Origin: Pseudoalteromonas piratica
GTDB lineage: Bacteria > Pseudomonadota > Gammaproteobacteria > Enterobacterales > Alteromonadaceae
Length of the DNA: 64,000 bases
Reading direction: 5' to 3'
Assembly: GCF_000788395.1 (NCBI RefSeq)
Contig: NZ_CP009889.1
Span: 1-64,000 of the forward strand
Positions within the stretch are counted from its first letter, which is position 1, and each line of letters begins with the position of its first letter. Below, piece by piece: positions 52,417-61,373 of the stretch. The notes below the pieces were generated by a model. It worked only from the letters and a program-made list of their open reading frames with translations. It made no database searches and was not told the origin of the DNA. A program made the translations under genes and the position numbers.

Positions 52417-52755
52417 ATGTTTAATTAAAACCTTCCATCATAGTCATGAAAATAACCCCCTCATTAGAACAACAAAAATTTATTTATCGCAGAAAGACGT
52501 TTAATAAACTAAATAACTCGTATATAAAACTTTCATGGGTAGAAGTAAAAAAATAATTCATCCTAGCTCTGAATAAATACTCCACCCTTAATATTATTAA
52601 CAGGAAATTTGCCTTTTTTCTGAAACTGATAAAATGTTAATTGTCAATTAACTATCTGACTAGTAACAACTTATTAACAATTTTATAAGTTCCCCTAGAA
52701 TGTAAACAGGCGATGTTGCGGTAGAAAAAGAGGCAACTTTCCTCTTAATAAACTG
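52417..52755 (+). other. Non-coding stretch ahead of the cassette cluster
   Basis: No gene seen. It contains an AACTTAT/ATAAGTT hairpin (about 52666-52690) and AAGAGG/CCTCTT (about 52728-52746). It ends in ACTG|TTATGTG, which fits the crossover point of an integron recombination site, so the first cassette probably begins at 52756. No integrase gene or integrase relic is recognisable. Confidence 0.4.
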
Positions 52756-52774
52756 TTATGTGTTTAGGAGAGTC

Positions 52775-53119
52775 ATGAGTAAATATCTCGTATTTTTATT
52801 AACGCTGTTTTGTTCATTTTTTTCAAAAGCAGATTATGAAGTTACTTTAGAGTGTGACCATCAAAAAATGGCATCAGTGGATCCACATAAGCATTATTTA
52901 GTTAGGTTAGCTGATGTAAGGGTAAACCTCATGCATCAAACTGCTAGAGTTAACTTGGATAAATTAGACTCGTTAATATTTGATACCCTTGACTCAATAA
53001 ATAATCTAGGGTGTTACTCTGATAATTTAGATAACTTAAAAAAATTAAAGTCTCATTATCTTCAAAAATCGCCCAACTCCCATAAAATAGTCGAGTTATT
53101 AACTGATATGGGTGCGTAA
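52775..53119 (+). CDS. Cassette gene 1: small secreted protein, unknown
   Basis: A 114-residue exported protein: signal peptide MSKYLVFLLTLFCSFFSKA, then a helical mature part (VRVNLMHQTARVNLDKLDSL) with two cysteines (ECDHQ and GCYSD). AGGAG stands 5 bases before the ATG. It lies about 20 bases from the supposed cassette start and stops 4 bases before an attC-like site, which is the tight packing of an integron gene cassette. The upstream GTG in the same frame is less likely. No known family. Confidence 0.65.
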   Translation: MSKYLVFLLTLFCSFFSKADYEVTLECDHQKMASVDPHKHYLVRLADVRVNLMHQTARVNLDKLDSLIFDTLDSINNLGCYSDNLDNLKKLKSHYLQKSPNSHKIVELLTDMGA

Positions 53120-53123
53120 ACAC

Positions 53124-53222
53124 ATAACAAGCAATTAAAGCGGGCTTTTTACAGTTTGCTCGGTTTCGCTGCGCTACACAATTTTAGCAAACTATTAAAA
53201 AGCCCCTTAATGTGGGCGTTAT
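53124..53222 (+). other. attC recombination site 1
   Basis: About 99 bases. Outer ends ATAAC / CGTTAT are complementary, followed inward by CAATTAAAG / CTTAATG, perfect GGGCTTTTTA / TAAAAAGCCC and AGTTTGCT / AGCAAACT, with an unpaired terminal loop. The GCGTTAT right core is canonical for an integron attC. Confidence 0.8.
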
Positions 53223-53236
53223 ATGTACAGGACGTT

Positions 53237-53527
53237 ATGAGTGAACTTGATGAAAAGTTAAAAAACCTAGTTTGGTCAGATAGCACGATTTCAAATTACG
53301 CACATGACTTAGCTGGAAACAGATTTCAGCTAGAGTTTAAAGATTATCTATTTTCTCAAATAAAAGTTAGCTTTCTTGACGTAGATTTTTCTTTTATAGA
53401 TGACCCTGTTTATATCAGTAATGCAAAGTTTAAATTCGAAGACAATCATCATGTAATTGAGCTCTTCGATGACGATGGTATCGTTTTAAAGCTAAAGTAT
53501 TTAAACAGTGAAGTACGGTACATATAA
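53237..53527 (+). CDS. Cassette gene 2: small acidic protein, unknown
   Basis: A 96-residue soluble acidic protein (MSELDEKLKNLVW start, ISNYAHDLAGNRFQLEF, IDDPVYISNAKFKFE). It looks like an immunity-type or DUF protein with many Asp, Glu and aromatic residues, but I do not recognise it. The ATG lies 15 bases after attC site 1 and the stop overlaps the first bases of attC site 2. That packing, and lack of own promoter sequence, are typical for a gene cassette. GGACG upstream is a weak ribosome site. Confidence 0.65.
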   Translation: MSELDEKLKNLVWSDSTISNYAHDLAGNRFQLEFKDYLFSQIKVSFLDVDFSFIDDPVYISNAKFKFEDNHHVIELFDDDGIVLKLKYLNSEVRYI

Positions 53528-53625
53528 CAAGCCAATTAAGTGCGGGACTGCTATCGCTTGGCTCGGTTCCACTTCGCTCCAATCTACAATTTTAGCCAAG
53601 CATTTTCAGGCGCTTAGTGACGTCA
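53524..53625 (+). other. attC recombination site 2
   Basis: Ends ATAACAAGCCAATTAAGTGC / GGCGCTTAG..GACGTCA, inner stem CGCTTGGCT / AGCCAAGC and a loop containing TCTACAATTTT, which also occurs in site 1 as CTACACAATTTT. The right core is GACGTCA in place of GTTA, so it is slightly degenerate. Confidence 0.7.
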
Positions 53626-53656
53626 AAATGTTTTTCGGTAAAATGGAGTCGTCGAT

Positions 53657-54574
53657 TTGAAATATTATTTATTTATCGTGCTTTTGGGAGGCTGGGTTTT
53701 AAATCTAAACGCAGTGGAAAGAGTAAAAGGAACGCAAATTGTTATAGAGCCACCAACTTATCTTGAGCCTGCAAAACGGTTTTTGGGCTTCACAGATGAG
53801 GAATACGGAACGTTCATAATGATAACCGAAGTTCCATCTCCTATTAACGAAGTTATGGAGAGCTACACTGTAAATGGATTAGCAATTAAAGGTCTTAACT
53901 TACTAAGTGTTGAAGACATTAAGTTGGGGAATGTTCCTGCTAAGTTAATGAAGCTGCATCACACGGCCTATGAACTCGAATTTACCAAATGGAGCTTGGT
54001 ATTTGGGGATAACACTAAATCAGTTATAATCGTAGCCTCATTTCAAACAGCACTGTCAGATGAGTTATCTAATAAGCTTAAAGAAACTATTCTAACGGCT
54101 CGATGGGAGCGAGATTCTAAAGTTGATTTATTTGAGGGCCTCCCTTTTAAAGTTGATGAAACAAAATCACTTAGATTCGCTAAAAAAATAAGCAATGCTC
54201 TTATTTTAACAAGTGATGGCTCATTCCCTATTGCTGATAAAGATTTACCTTACTCCACTGTAGCTGCCTCCTTTTCAAATACTTACGAGATTGATGAACG
54301 CTCAAAATTTGCTCGCGATCGTTTCATGAAAACACAAGAATTTAAAAATATAGAAGTTCTTAGCCAAAACCAAACCAAACATCAAAATTTAGATGTAGAA
54401 GTTCTATTAGTTAAGGCTGTGGATGTTAAATCAAATAAATGGAAGTTTATCCACTTTTCAATGCTTTTTGGTGAAAATAGCTACTACATCATTGAATCTA
54501 TTGCCGCACTAAAAGAAAAAGAAAACATAGAAAAAGAGTTTGGGTTATTGTTGGCGAGCTTTGTAGAAGTATAA
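53657..54574 (+). CDS. Cassette gene 3: exported protein, unknown
   Basis: A 305-residue protein starting at TTG with GGAG 8 bases upstream. Signal peptide MKYYLFIVLLGGWVLNLNA. The mature part has two similar halves: PPTYLEPAKRFLGFTDEE..FIMITEVPSPINEVMESY and the later FEGLPFKVDETKSLRFAKKISNALILTSDG..TVAASFSNTYEI. Each is followed by a strand like WSLVFGDNTKSVIIVASFQ or WKFIHFSMLFGENSYYIIES. So it is probably a duplicated domain. No known family. It is flanked by attC-like sites. Confidence 0.65.
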   Translation: MKYYLFIVLLGGWVLNLNAVERVKGTQIVIEPPTYLEPAKRFLGFTDEEYGTFIMITEVPSPINEVMESYTVNGLAIKGLNLLSVEDIKLGNVPAKLMKLHHTAYELEFTKWSLVFGDNTKSVIIVASFQTALSDELSNKLKETILTARWERDSKVDLFEGLPFKVDETKSLRFAKKISNALILTSDGSFPIADKDLPYSTVAASFSNTYEIDERSKFARDRFMKTQEFKNIEVLSQNQTKHQNLDVEVLLVKAVDVKSNKWKFIHFSMLFGENSYYIIESIAALKEKENIEKEFGLLLASFVEV

Positions 54575-54577
54575 AAC

Positions 54578-54661
54578 ATTACAAGCTAAGTCAGTGGGAT
54601 AATATTAAACTTGCTTTGCTTGGGGCGTTACCACCGTCCGCGTCTGGCACTTAGCCGTAAC
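54578..54661 (+). other. attC recombination site 3
   Basis: Ends TTACAAGCTAAGTCAG / CTGGCACTTAGCCGTAA are complementary apart from short bulges; the central part is more degenerate than in the other two. It follows the stop of cassette gene 3 by 3 bases. The right end marks the end of the cluster. Confidence 0.6.
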
Positions 54662-54725
54662 TCAAAATCTAAAGATAAACAGGGCTATCGAGTCTTGTTT
54701 AATCTTAAAAATACAAGGATTTGAT

Positions 54726-55514
54726 TTAGAAACTCTCTGTACAAGGAAGCTTGATATGTATTTTAAGCCCACCTAAATGTGATGGCTGTGCGTTAATTGT
54801 TCCATCATGGGCTTCAACAATACGTTTGCAAATAGTAAGGCCAAACCCCGCACCACCTGTTGCACGGTTGCGTGATTTATCAACGCGATACAGTCCTTTA
54901 AAGATATTATTTAATTCAGCCTCAGAGACACCTGGTGATGTATCTTCAAATTCTATTACAACGTGCGATTTTGCGCTTAAAATTCGTAAATGCACTTCCG
55001 CTGTAGGTTTGCTATGGCGTACAGAATTTTCCGCAAGGCGCTTGAAAAGCGAACTAACCAGCTGGTTGTTTAGGCAAACCTGTAAAGTGAGCGGCAGCTC
55101 TATATAACTTGCAAAAATAACCCCATGCTGGTTAAAAAAATGTGTTAAATCGCGCACCTGCTGCTCAAAATAATGAGAAGCATTGTAGCTACGACTCTTA
55201 CTGGTTATCCCCTTGATTTCACAGCGCGATAACTGTGTTAATTCATCAAGCAATCTTTCAATTTCAAGCACTTTTTGCTCGAGTTTTTGCTGATTTTTTT
55301 TAGTTTGATCAGCATTATTTAACGTAAGTTTATACAGCTGTAATTTTATCGATGTAAGTGGTGTTCTGAGTTCGTGAGATAAGTCCGCAATTAGTCGTTC
55401 AGTATCAGTATTTTGAGTTGACGTTAATTGAAGCGCTAAGCGCTGATATTTCAAATAAAAAAAGATGCAAAAAATGAAGAGCACAACACTCAATAAAACC
55501 AAGCTTAGAATCAT
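54726..55514 (-). CDS. Small sensor histidine kinase
   Basis: A 262-residue kinase with one N-terminal membrane helix (about 3-22) and no evident sensor domain; then HisKA with LIADLSHELRTPLTSIKL (His47) and HATPase_c (N-box FKRLAENSVRHS, G1 EDTSPGV, G2 GGAGFGLTI). The start overlaps the response-regulator stop by 4 bases. With nothing outside the membrane, the signal probably comes through a partner protein. The C-terminal GLYRVDKSR segment is very similar to that of the TPR kinase at 59178, suggesting shared descent. Confidence 0.87.
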   Translation of the reverse strand: MILSLVLLSVVLFIFCIFFYLKYQRLALQLTSTQNTDTERLIADLSHELRTPLTSIKLQLYKLTLNNADQTKKNQQKLEQKVLEIERLLDELTQLSRCEIKGITSKSRSYNASHYFEQQVRDLTHFFNQHGVIFASYIELPLTLQVCLNNQLVSSLFKRLAENSVRHSKPTAEVHLRILSAKSHVVIEFEDTSPGVSEAELNNIFKGLYRVDKSRNRATGGAGFGLTICKRIVEAHDGTINAQPSHLGGLKIHIKLPCTESF

Positions 55515-56188
55515 TTATTTTTTGTCGCAGTACTAAAGCGATAACCCATGCCATACACTGCACTTATAGCCGCACTTGCAATCCCGTGTGCTTTAAACTT
55601 TTTTCGGATATTTTTCACATGGCTGTCTATTGCCCTGTCAGTAATATCGCGAAACCCAGGGTAAGCTAAGTCGATAATTTGATCGCGAGAAAACACGCGC
55701 TCAGGTGAATTATATAAAAGTGCGAATAAGGCATATTCAAGTGCTGATAACGGCACAACTTGACCTAAATAGCTCACTTCTTTGCGCTCATCATTAATAT
55801 TAAATTGGCTAAATTGAATTTGCCCTTGCGTGCGGCGAATAACGGCATCAATGCGAAGCATTAGTTCAGCCATATCAAAGGGTTTGCATACATAATCATC
55901 TGCACCAAGCGAAAGACCCGATAGTTTGTCAGCTTGCTCAACTTTTGCGGTTAACATAATAATTGGCACATTCGTAAACTCTCTGATTTGTTTACAGCAT
56001 ACTTCGCCATCTTGTCCGGGCAACATCAAATCAAGTAGTATTAAATCCGGCTGGAATTGCATGACCTTATCTTTAACAGCAAGACCATTACTTTCAATTT
56101 CAGCGCTATAGCCGTGATATTCCAATACATCTTGCAAATCTTCTGCGATATCCAAATCGTCTTCAACAATCAGTATTTTTTTTGTCAT
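55511..56188 (-). CDS. OmpR-family response regulator
   Basis: A 225-residue response regulator: receiver (KILIVEDDLDIAEDLQD, Asp53 in ILLDLMLPGQDG, MLTAK, VCKPFDMAEL) and OmpR-type winged helix (PLSALEYALFALLYNSPERVFSRD, HVKNIRKKFK, AVYGMGYRF). It precedes its kinase by a 4-base overlap. Two kinases of similar catalytic type (54726 and 59178) are nearby, and only this regulator, so it may receive from both. Targets unknown. Confidence 0.88.
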   Translation of the reverse strand: MTKKILIVEDDLDIAEDLQDVLEYHGYSAEIESNGLAVKDKVMQFQPDLILLDLMLPGQDGEVCCKQIREFTNVPIIMLTAKVEQADKLSGLSLGADDYVCKPFDMAELMLRIDAVIRRTQGQIQFSQFNINDERKEVSYLGQVVPLSALEYALFALLYNSPERVFSRDQIIDLAYPGFRDITDRAIDSHVKNIRKKFKAHGIASAAISAVYGMGYRFSTATKNK

Positions 56189-56203
56189 TTAGCTACGCTC
56201 ACC

Positions 56204-57682
56204 TTATTCAGTCAATTTTAATGTTAACAAAGATTCGAACTTAGTTGGTGTTTTAAATCGCTTGAGTAATGCGATAGGTTTGGGCTCTTTAATCGAAACA
56301 TATTCTGCGGTTTTAGGATTATAAAGGTACGCTAAGCGCCATTTTTTACCCTGTTGAACAATGGCTTTTATGGCTTCAATAACATATTTTACTTCGCTGT
56401 CTGTATTGATTGGGTGAAATGAAATACGCACCCATCCCGGCTTTTCTTGTAAGTGACCATTATCAATGCGATCGGTGAACTGTTTACTTGTTTCTCTGTC
56501 GATATTCAGTAAAACGTGGCCATATGTACCCGCACAAGAACACCCACCACGCGCTTGAATGCCAAATTTATCATTCAGTAACTTAACCACTAAATTATGA
56601 TGCAAATCATCAATATAAAAGGATAAAACACATAACCGTGCCGCTTTATTAGGTGCTAACACATGTAGCCCATCCAGCGTTGTTAACTGCTGATAAATGT
56701 ATTCGGTAATGCTTGCTTCACGGGCCAATATTTTTTCTGTGGTCATCTCGTTTTTTAGCTTAATCGCAAGCGCGGTACGAATAGCCTGTAAAAAACCAGG
56801 GGTACCGCCATCTTCGCGTGCTTCAACATTATCTAAATAGCGTTGCTCACCCCATGGATTACTCCATTTCACGGTGCCACCACCTGGGTGATCAGGTACC
56901 GCGTTTTTCACTAGTGCCTGATTAATTACCATTAAGCCTGAACTACCCGGCCCACCCAAAAACTTATGCGGGGAAATAAAAATACCATCAAGATACCCCA
57001 ATGGGTTATCTTGTGGGTGCATATCAATATCAACATACGGTGCTGATGCCGCAAAGTCGACTAAACAAATCCCACCTGCAAGGTGCATTTTTTCAGCCAT
57101 TTTATGGTACGGGGTCATAACCCCTGTCACATTACTGCACGCGGTAAATGAGCCTATTTTTAATGGCACATGTTGGTAGAGATCTAATAGGTATTCCATT
57201 GCCGCTAAATCAGGCAACCCATTCTCATCTGGCGGAATAATTTCAAGGTGCACATCACACGCTTGCCAGCTAATTTGATTGGAGTGATGTTCCATATGTG
57301 TAATCAGCACTAACGGCTTTTCGGCTACTTTTGGCGCATTTGATTTTAGTCCAAGCATACGCTGCAACTTGTTAATCATTGCCGTCATGCCTGCACCACC
57401 AAACAACACCAAATCAGTATCGCCAGCATTAACATGTTCTCGAATTACGTGTTTTGCATCATCATAAGCTGCGGTGGTCGTTGCCCCCGTTAAATTACTC
57501 TCGCTGTGGGTATTCGCGATATAAGGGCCTATTTGCTGCGACATAAAGTCTTCAATCGGTCGATATAAGCGACCACTTGCAGTCCAATCAGCATATACAA
57601 TTCGCTTTCCCTGCGGTGTAACGAGTTTGTTTCCGATTGTATGGTTTCTAAATGATTTAAAGTAATTGGCATGTTTTAGCAT
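56204..57682 (-). CDS. Class V aminotransferase (cysteine-desulfurase-like PLP enzyme)
   Basis: A 492-residue PLP enzyme of fold type I. The PLP lysine is Lys240 in FISPHKFLGGPGSSGLMV; other blocks are VYADWTASGRLYRPIEDFM, HMEHHSNQISWQ, GSFTACSNVTGVMTPYHKMA and LVDFAASAPYVDIDMHP. A cysteine loop QARGGCSCAGTYGH (Cys381, Cys383) stands where cysteine desulfurases bear their active-site Cys, so a sulfur- or selenium-removing reaction is possible. It is longer than IscS or SufS by about 90 residues. Single gene just upstream of the two-component genes, same strand. Substrate unknown. Confidence 0.85.
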   Translation of the reverse strand: MLKHANYFKSFRNHTIGNKLVTPQGKRIVYADWTASGRLYRPIEDFMSQQIGPYIANTHSESNLTGATTTAAYDDAKHVIREHVNAGDTDLVLFGGAGMTAMINKLQRMLGLKSNAPKVAEKPLVLITHMEHHSNQISWQACDVHLEIIPPDENGLPDLAAMEYLLDLYQHVPLKIGSFTACSNVTGVMTPYHKMAEKMHLAGGICLVDFAASAPYVDIDMHPQDNPLGYLDGIFISPHKFLGGPGSSGLMVINQALVKNAVPDHPGGGTVKWSNPWGEQRYLDNVEAREDGGTPGFLQAIRTALAIKLKNEMTTEKILAREASITEYIYQQLTTLDGLHVLAPNKAARLCVLSFYIDDLHHNLVVKLLNDKFGIQARGGCSCAGTYGHVLLNIDRETSKQFTDRIDNGHLQEKPGWVRISFHPINTDSEVKYVIEAIKAIVQQGKKWRLAYLYNPKTAEYVSIKEPKPIALLKRFKTPTKFESLLTLKLTE

Positions 57683-57792
57683 AGTAAAGCCCTAAGTTTT
57701 GCTATTTCAGCAAAGCGCTATACGAAAAGGTATCAATTCAACATCGAGCGAAAAGGCCAATAAGCTATTGGCCATTGACTGAAGCGTCACAG

Positions 57793-58260
57793 TTAAATAT
57801 CGAAACCTTTAATCTCGATATTTAATGTTTTGCCATCTTCACCACTGAAAACGATATCGGCTTTACAATTTTCAGAGTTTAAATAGCGTGATTTAACCTT
57901 TGAACGGTATTTTGTAGAGTAGTAGCCCATCTCAAAGCTACAGCTGCTCCAATACGAAGAATTTTTCTTTTTCACTGACAATTCGAAGTCACGGGTAAAC
58001 TCAACATTTGTGCAGTTATTGCCACAGCCTTTTTTTACTTCTTCTTTTAGGCCATTGTATTTAAAGCGCTTAGAATCATTGTTACCAACAGATTTTTCTC
58101 TGTCGTCAAAGTGGTTACGTGCAATGTTTACAACGATGCGCTCACCTGCACTGTTTTTTACTTTAAAGTGTTGATCAAACGCTAAATTTGCATCTCCTGC
58201 GCTTACATTACCTGCAGCTAACACTGCAAATGCAGCACTTGCGATTGCTTTTAGTTTCAT
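57793..58260 (-). CDS. Secreted protein of unknown function
   Basis: A 155-residue exported protein: signal peptide MKLKAIASAAFAVLAAGNVSAG, then a basic mature part rich in Lys and Tyr (SVKKKNSSYWSSCSFEMGYY, STKYRSKVKSRYL). There are four cysteines, of which two are in GCGNNCTN and may form a disulfide. The composition suggests a small beta-rich envelope protein. I do not recognise the family. It lies in a group with the next gene upstream on the same strand. Confidence 0.65.
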   Translation of the reverse strand: MKLKAIASAAFAVLAAGNVSAGDANLAFDQHFKVKNSAGERIVVNIARNHFDDREKSVGNNDSKRFKYNGLKEEVKKGCGNNCTNVEFTRDFELSVKKKNSSYWSSCSFEMGYYSTKYRSKVKSRYLNSENCKADIVFSGEDGKTLNIEIKGFDI

Positions 58261-58308
58261 AATATTTCCTCTGTTTAGTTAGAGTTACAACGTGTTAAGC
58301 CAAACCGG

Positions 58309-58998
58309 CTAAAACGCTGATTGGTTGATGGTAGCTAAAACTTGATTGGCTTCTTGGCGGATTGCTTGGTGTTCTATTTGCTCTGAAACACGCACTAATA
58401 ATTGGCGTACATCACTGCTTTTATCGAGCTCTTTTAGACGAGTAAAAGCATGATAAGCAACCGTATAGTCAGGATGATGCAAATAATGAGTTAGCAGATA
58501 CGCATTTTCATGGGTCAAACTGCCCTCAATAAAATCCAAAACATATAACTGAACATCAACAGCCATTGTGTGCGCATTTTCGAGCACGTGCTGTAACGCA
58601 TCATTTGGCAAATCAACTCTATCGATATTTTTAAGCGTATTTAGCAGTTGCGTGATTTCTTGTTCGGTTTGCGCTTGATTGAGCGCAATATGTAAGTGCG
58701 TTGCAGCATCATCAAGTTGCGATTCAACCAAAGCAATTTGCGTTTCAAATGTGTCGGTATGTGTATCAGGCGCGTCTGTTTCTTCATCCAATTGGGTTGG
58801 ACAAATCACGTTTGTTTCATGTTGTTTTGCCACTGCTGCATCAAATAGCACAGCTTGATTAACAACGTGTGCTGAATACGGTGATGTTTTTTCTAAGGCT
58901 GCAGATAGCTCATGGGCAAGTGCTCGATTTGCCAAATACAAGTGTAAACATACCCCACCTAAACATATCAAAACTAACACTGTCACTAGACGACTCAT
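58309..58998 (-). CDS. Membrane-anchored helical-repeat protein, unknown
   Basis: A 229-residue protein with one N-terminal membrane helix (about 3-25), a polar linker, and a C-terminal helical region (about 95-229) with HEAT-like units (LLTHYLHHPDYTVAYHAFTR, LKELDKSSDVRQLLVRVSEQ). The ATG at 58998 is preferred since the membrane helix begins there. It is divergent from the TPR-sensor kinase gene, so the two may be regulated together. Function unknown; helical repeats suggest protein binding in the periplasm. Confidence 0.6.
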   Translation of the reverse strand: MSRLVTVLVLICLGGVCLHLYLANRALAHELSAALEKTSPYSAHVVNQAVLFDAAVAKQHETNVICPTQLDEETDAPDTHTDTFETQIALVESQLDDAATHLHIALNQAQTEQEITQLLNTLKNIDRVDLPNDALQHVLENAHTMAVDVQLYVLDFIEGSLTHENAYLLTHYLHHPDYTVAYHAFTRLKELDKSSDVRQLLVRVSEQIEHQAIRQEANQVLATINQSAF

Positions 58999-59177
58999 CA
59001 CTGATTGCTCACTCACTAAAACCAATGATGAAAAGTTTGCAGCGCAATTGTGGAGAAAAAATGGAAGAATAATGCAGAAATGTATTTTTTATTTTGTTAG
59101 GTTAAAAAATATAAATGCTTGTAACATCCTAATAATTACTTTGCGCAAGCAATCACTCCTTCACCAAGGCTTTATTT

Positions 59178-61313
59178 ATGAACTATTTTTTCAATGTATC
59201 TATGAGCGTTTTACTATTCGCTTGTGTTTCCTTCTCAGTACATGCAGATACAACAAAAACACCTCAAGACATTGAAAAAGAGCTCGCGACGGTTAACAAC
59301 ACATCAGAGGCGAGACTGCCTCTTTTAGTTGAAATGGTTAAGCAATGCTGGCGAAAATGCCCAGATAAAGCAGAGTTTTACGGTAATCAAGCACTGTTAG
59401 CATTTGAAAGTGAGCCTAATTTTCAACTCGAAGCTGAAATGCTGGTATTTATGCAGCGTATCTATATTGATCGTGGCGATCACGAAACGACAAAATCACT
59501 ATTAAAGCGAGGCATTGAGGCAGCGACCAAAGCTAAAGACGATACTAACTTATCGTATATTTTGTTTAATCAGGCCATCTATTATTACATCAATGACAAG
59601 TTGATTTTAGCACTCGAGACCTATCGTCAATTAGAGCAAACTTATAAACGCACCGAAGACCTACAAGCGCTAGGTAACCTTTATAATAACATTGGTAATG
59701 TTTACAAAAAGCTGGGCAATTTAGGCAGTGCATTAGAGCATTACCAATTAGCATTACCGCTTGTAAAAACCCATAGTAAGCAATCCGATTATGCTAATAC
59801 CTTGATGAATATTGGTGAGGTATATCATCTTTTAGAAGATTACCAACAAGCACTCGATAATACCCTTTCGGGTATGGCACAACTCAAAAAAGAAAGCACA
59901 CCGCTGCATCAAGTCGAGGGGAATATTCGTTTAGGTCGTATCTACTTAGCGTTGCAACAACCTGATGTCGCATCAACGCATTTTGATAACGCGCTTTCAA
60001 TCGCCATAAAGCACACATACCAAACGCGTATTCTAACCATTTATTTTGACAAAATTTTGCTGGCACTTGAAACAGGACAGGTCGATGACGCGCAGCAGGC
60101 ATTAACGGCATCAACTGAATGGCTTTCAGACTCTTTGCCCCAAGTTTACGCATCTGCACATAATTTTTATGCTGCAAAAATCGCGGTATACAACCAAAAC
60201 TGGCAAGAGGCAGAATTACTGCTACAACCAATTATTGATGCTGGCGATTTTGACCAACGCTTTTACAGTTCAATTGATGCCATTAATGTCATTCTGCAGG
60301 TCAAAGAAAAGCTTGGAAAGCTCGAAGAAGCTAACAAACTGGTTAAAACCATTCTTGAACAATATCAAGCAAATGAAGAAGCAAATAGACAAAGCCAAAC
60401 TCAGCAATTAGCTGAATTATACAAAACAAGTGTAAAAGAACGTGAAATCGCTGAGCTTAAAGAAAAATCAGCCCGCCAAGAGCTGCAAGTATTGATTGAA
60501 AAACAAGAAAAGAAACAACTAATTTATATTCAATTATGTGTGGCTGGCGCATTCTTATTACTATTGGTTTTAGGTTATCAACGCCGCAAAGCGCTTAAAA
60601 AAGAAGCGCATCTTACAGCGCAGTTAATGGAAGACAAAAAACAATTTTTTGCTGATATTTCCCATGAGCTGCGCACACCTTTAACTGTTTTCAAACTTAA
60701 GTTGAATAAATTACAAAGCGGTATGACAACCAACCCTGAGCGTGAATATCAACGACTACATAATCGCCTAGATCAGTTTACTTGTTTGGTGAATGATATT
60801 TCGCTTTTAGCACAATCCGACCAAGGCGAGTTGGCTCTGAGCTTTACGGAAGAACCTTTAGCACCCTTACTTGAGGGCTTTGCTGAAGAACTCGCGCTAA
60901 TTGCCGGTGACCACCAGCTCGAGCATCACATTGAATTCGCCCTACCTGAAAATACATTTATAACCATTGATAAGTTACGCTTTGGGCAAGTGATGCACAA
61001 TCTATTTAGTAATAGCTGTCGATATACTGATGCACCAGGCAGCATACATTTAAATGCACAGGTGAGTAACAATAAGCTGATTATTAGTATTGAAGACAGT
61101 GCACCAGGGCTTAGCCAAGAGGCGTTGACGCAATTATTTGAACGCTTATACCGCGTCGATAAGTCACGCAGTAAAGCACTTGGCGGCAGTGGTTTGGGCT
61201 TATCAATTTGCCGTGATCTGGTAAAACATCACCATGGCGAGATTACCGCATCCAACAGTAAGCTTGGTGGCGTAAAAATCATGATATCTCTGCCATTAAT
61301 GCAAACCACTTAG
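59178..61313 (+). CDS. TPR-sensor histidine kinase
   Basis: A 711-residue kinase with a signal peptide (to about residue 23), a periplasmic sensor of several TPR repeats (about 45-390; e.g. LYNNIGNVYKKLGNLGSALEHY, LMNIGEVYHLLEDYQQALDN), and a charged coiled coil (about 400-446). One membrane helix (448-467) follows, then HisKA (FADISHELRTPLTVFK, His496) and HATPase_c (G2 GGSGLGLSI). The TPR sensor probably binds a peptide or protein. There is no response regulator next to it; the one at 55511 is the nearest. The 3' end carries a normal kinase C-terminus. Confidence 0.87.
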   Translation: MNYFFNVSMSVLLFACVSFSVHADTTKTPQDIEKELATVNNTSEARLPLLVEMVKQCWRKCPDKAEFYGNQALLAFESEPNFQLEAEMLVFMQRIYIDRGDHETTKSLLKRGIEAATKAKDDTNLSYILFNQAIYYYINDKLILALETYRQLEQTYKRTEDLQALGNLYNNIGNVYKKLGNLGSALEHYQLALPLVKTHSKQSDYANTLMNIGEVYHLLEDYQQALDNTLSGMAQLKKESTPLHQVEGNIRLGRIYLALQQPDVASTHFDNALSIAIKHTYQTRILTIYFDKILLALETGQVDDAQQALTASTEWLSDSLPQVYASAHNFYAAKIAVYNQNWQEAELLLQPIIDAGDFDQRFYSSIDAINVILQVKEKLGKLEEANKLVKTILEQYQANEEANRQSQTQQLAELYKTSVKEREIAELKEKSARQELQVLIEKQEKKQLIYIQLCVAGAFLLLLVLGYQRRKALKKEAHLTAQLMEDKKQFFADISHELRTPLTVFKLKLNKLQSGMTTNPEREYQRLHNRLDQFTCLVNDISLLAQSDQGELALSFTEEPLAPLLEGFAEELALIAGDHQLEHHIEFALPENTFITIDKLRFGQVMHNLFSNSCRYTDAPGSIHLNAQVSNNKLIISIEDSAPGLSQEALTQLFERLYRVDKSRSKALGGSGLGLSICRDLVKHHHGEITASNSKLGGVKIMISLPLMQTT

Positions 61314-61373
61314 TTGTTTTAAAAGATAAAGCTAAATATGGTAATTGAACATTGTGCATAAGAGCTGACACCT

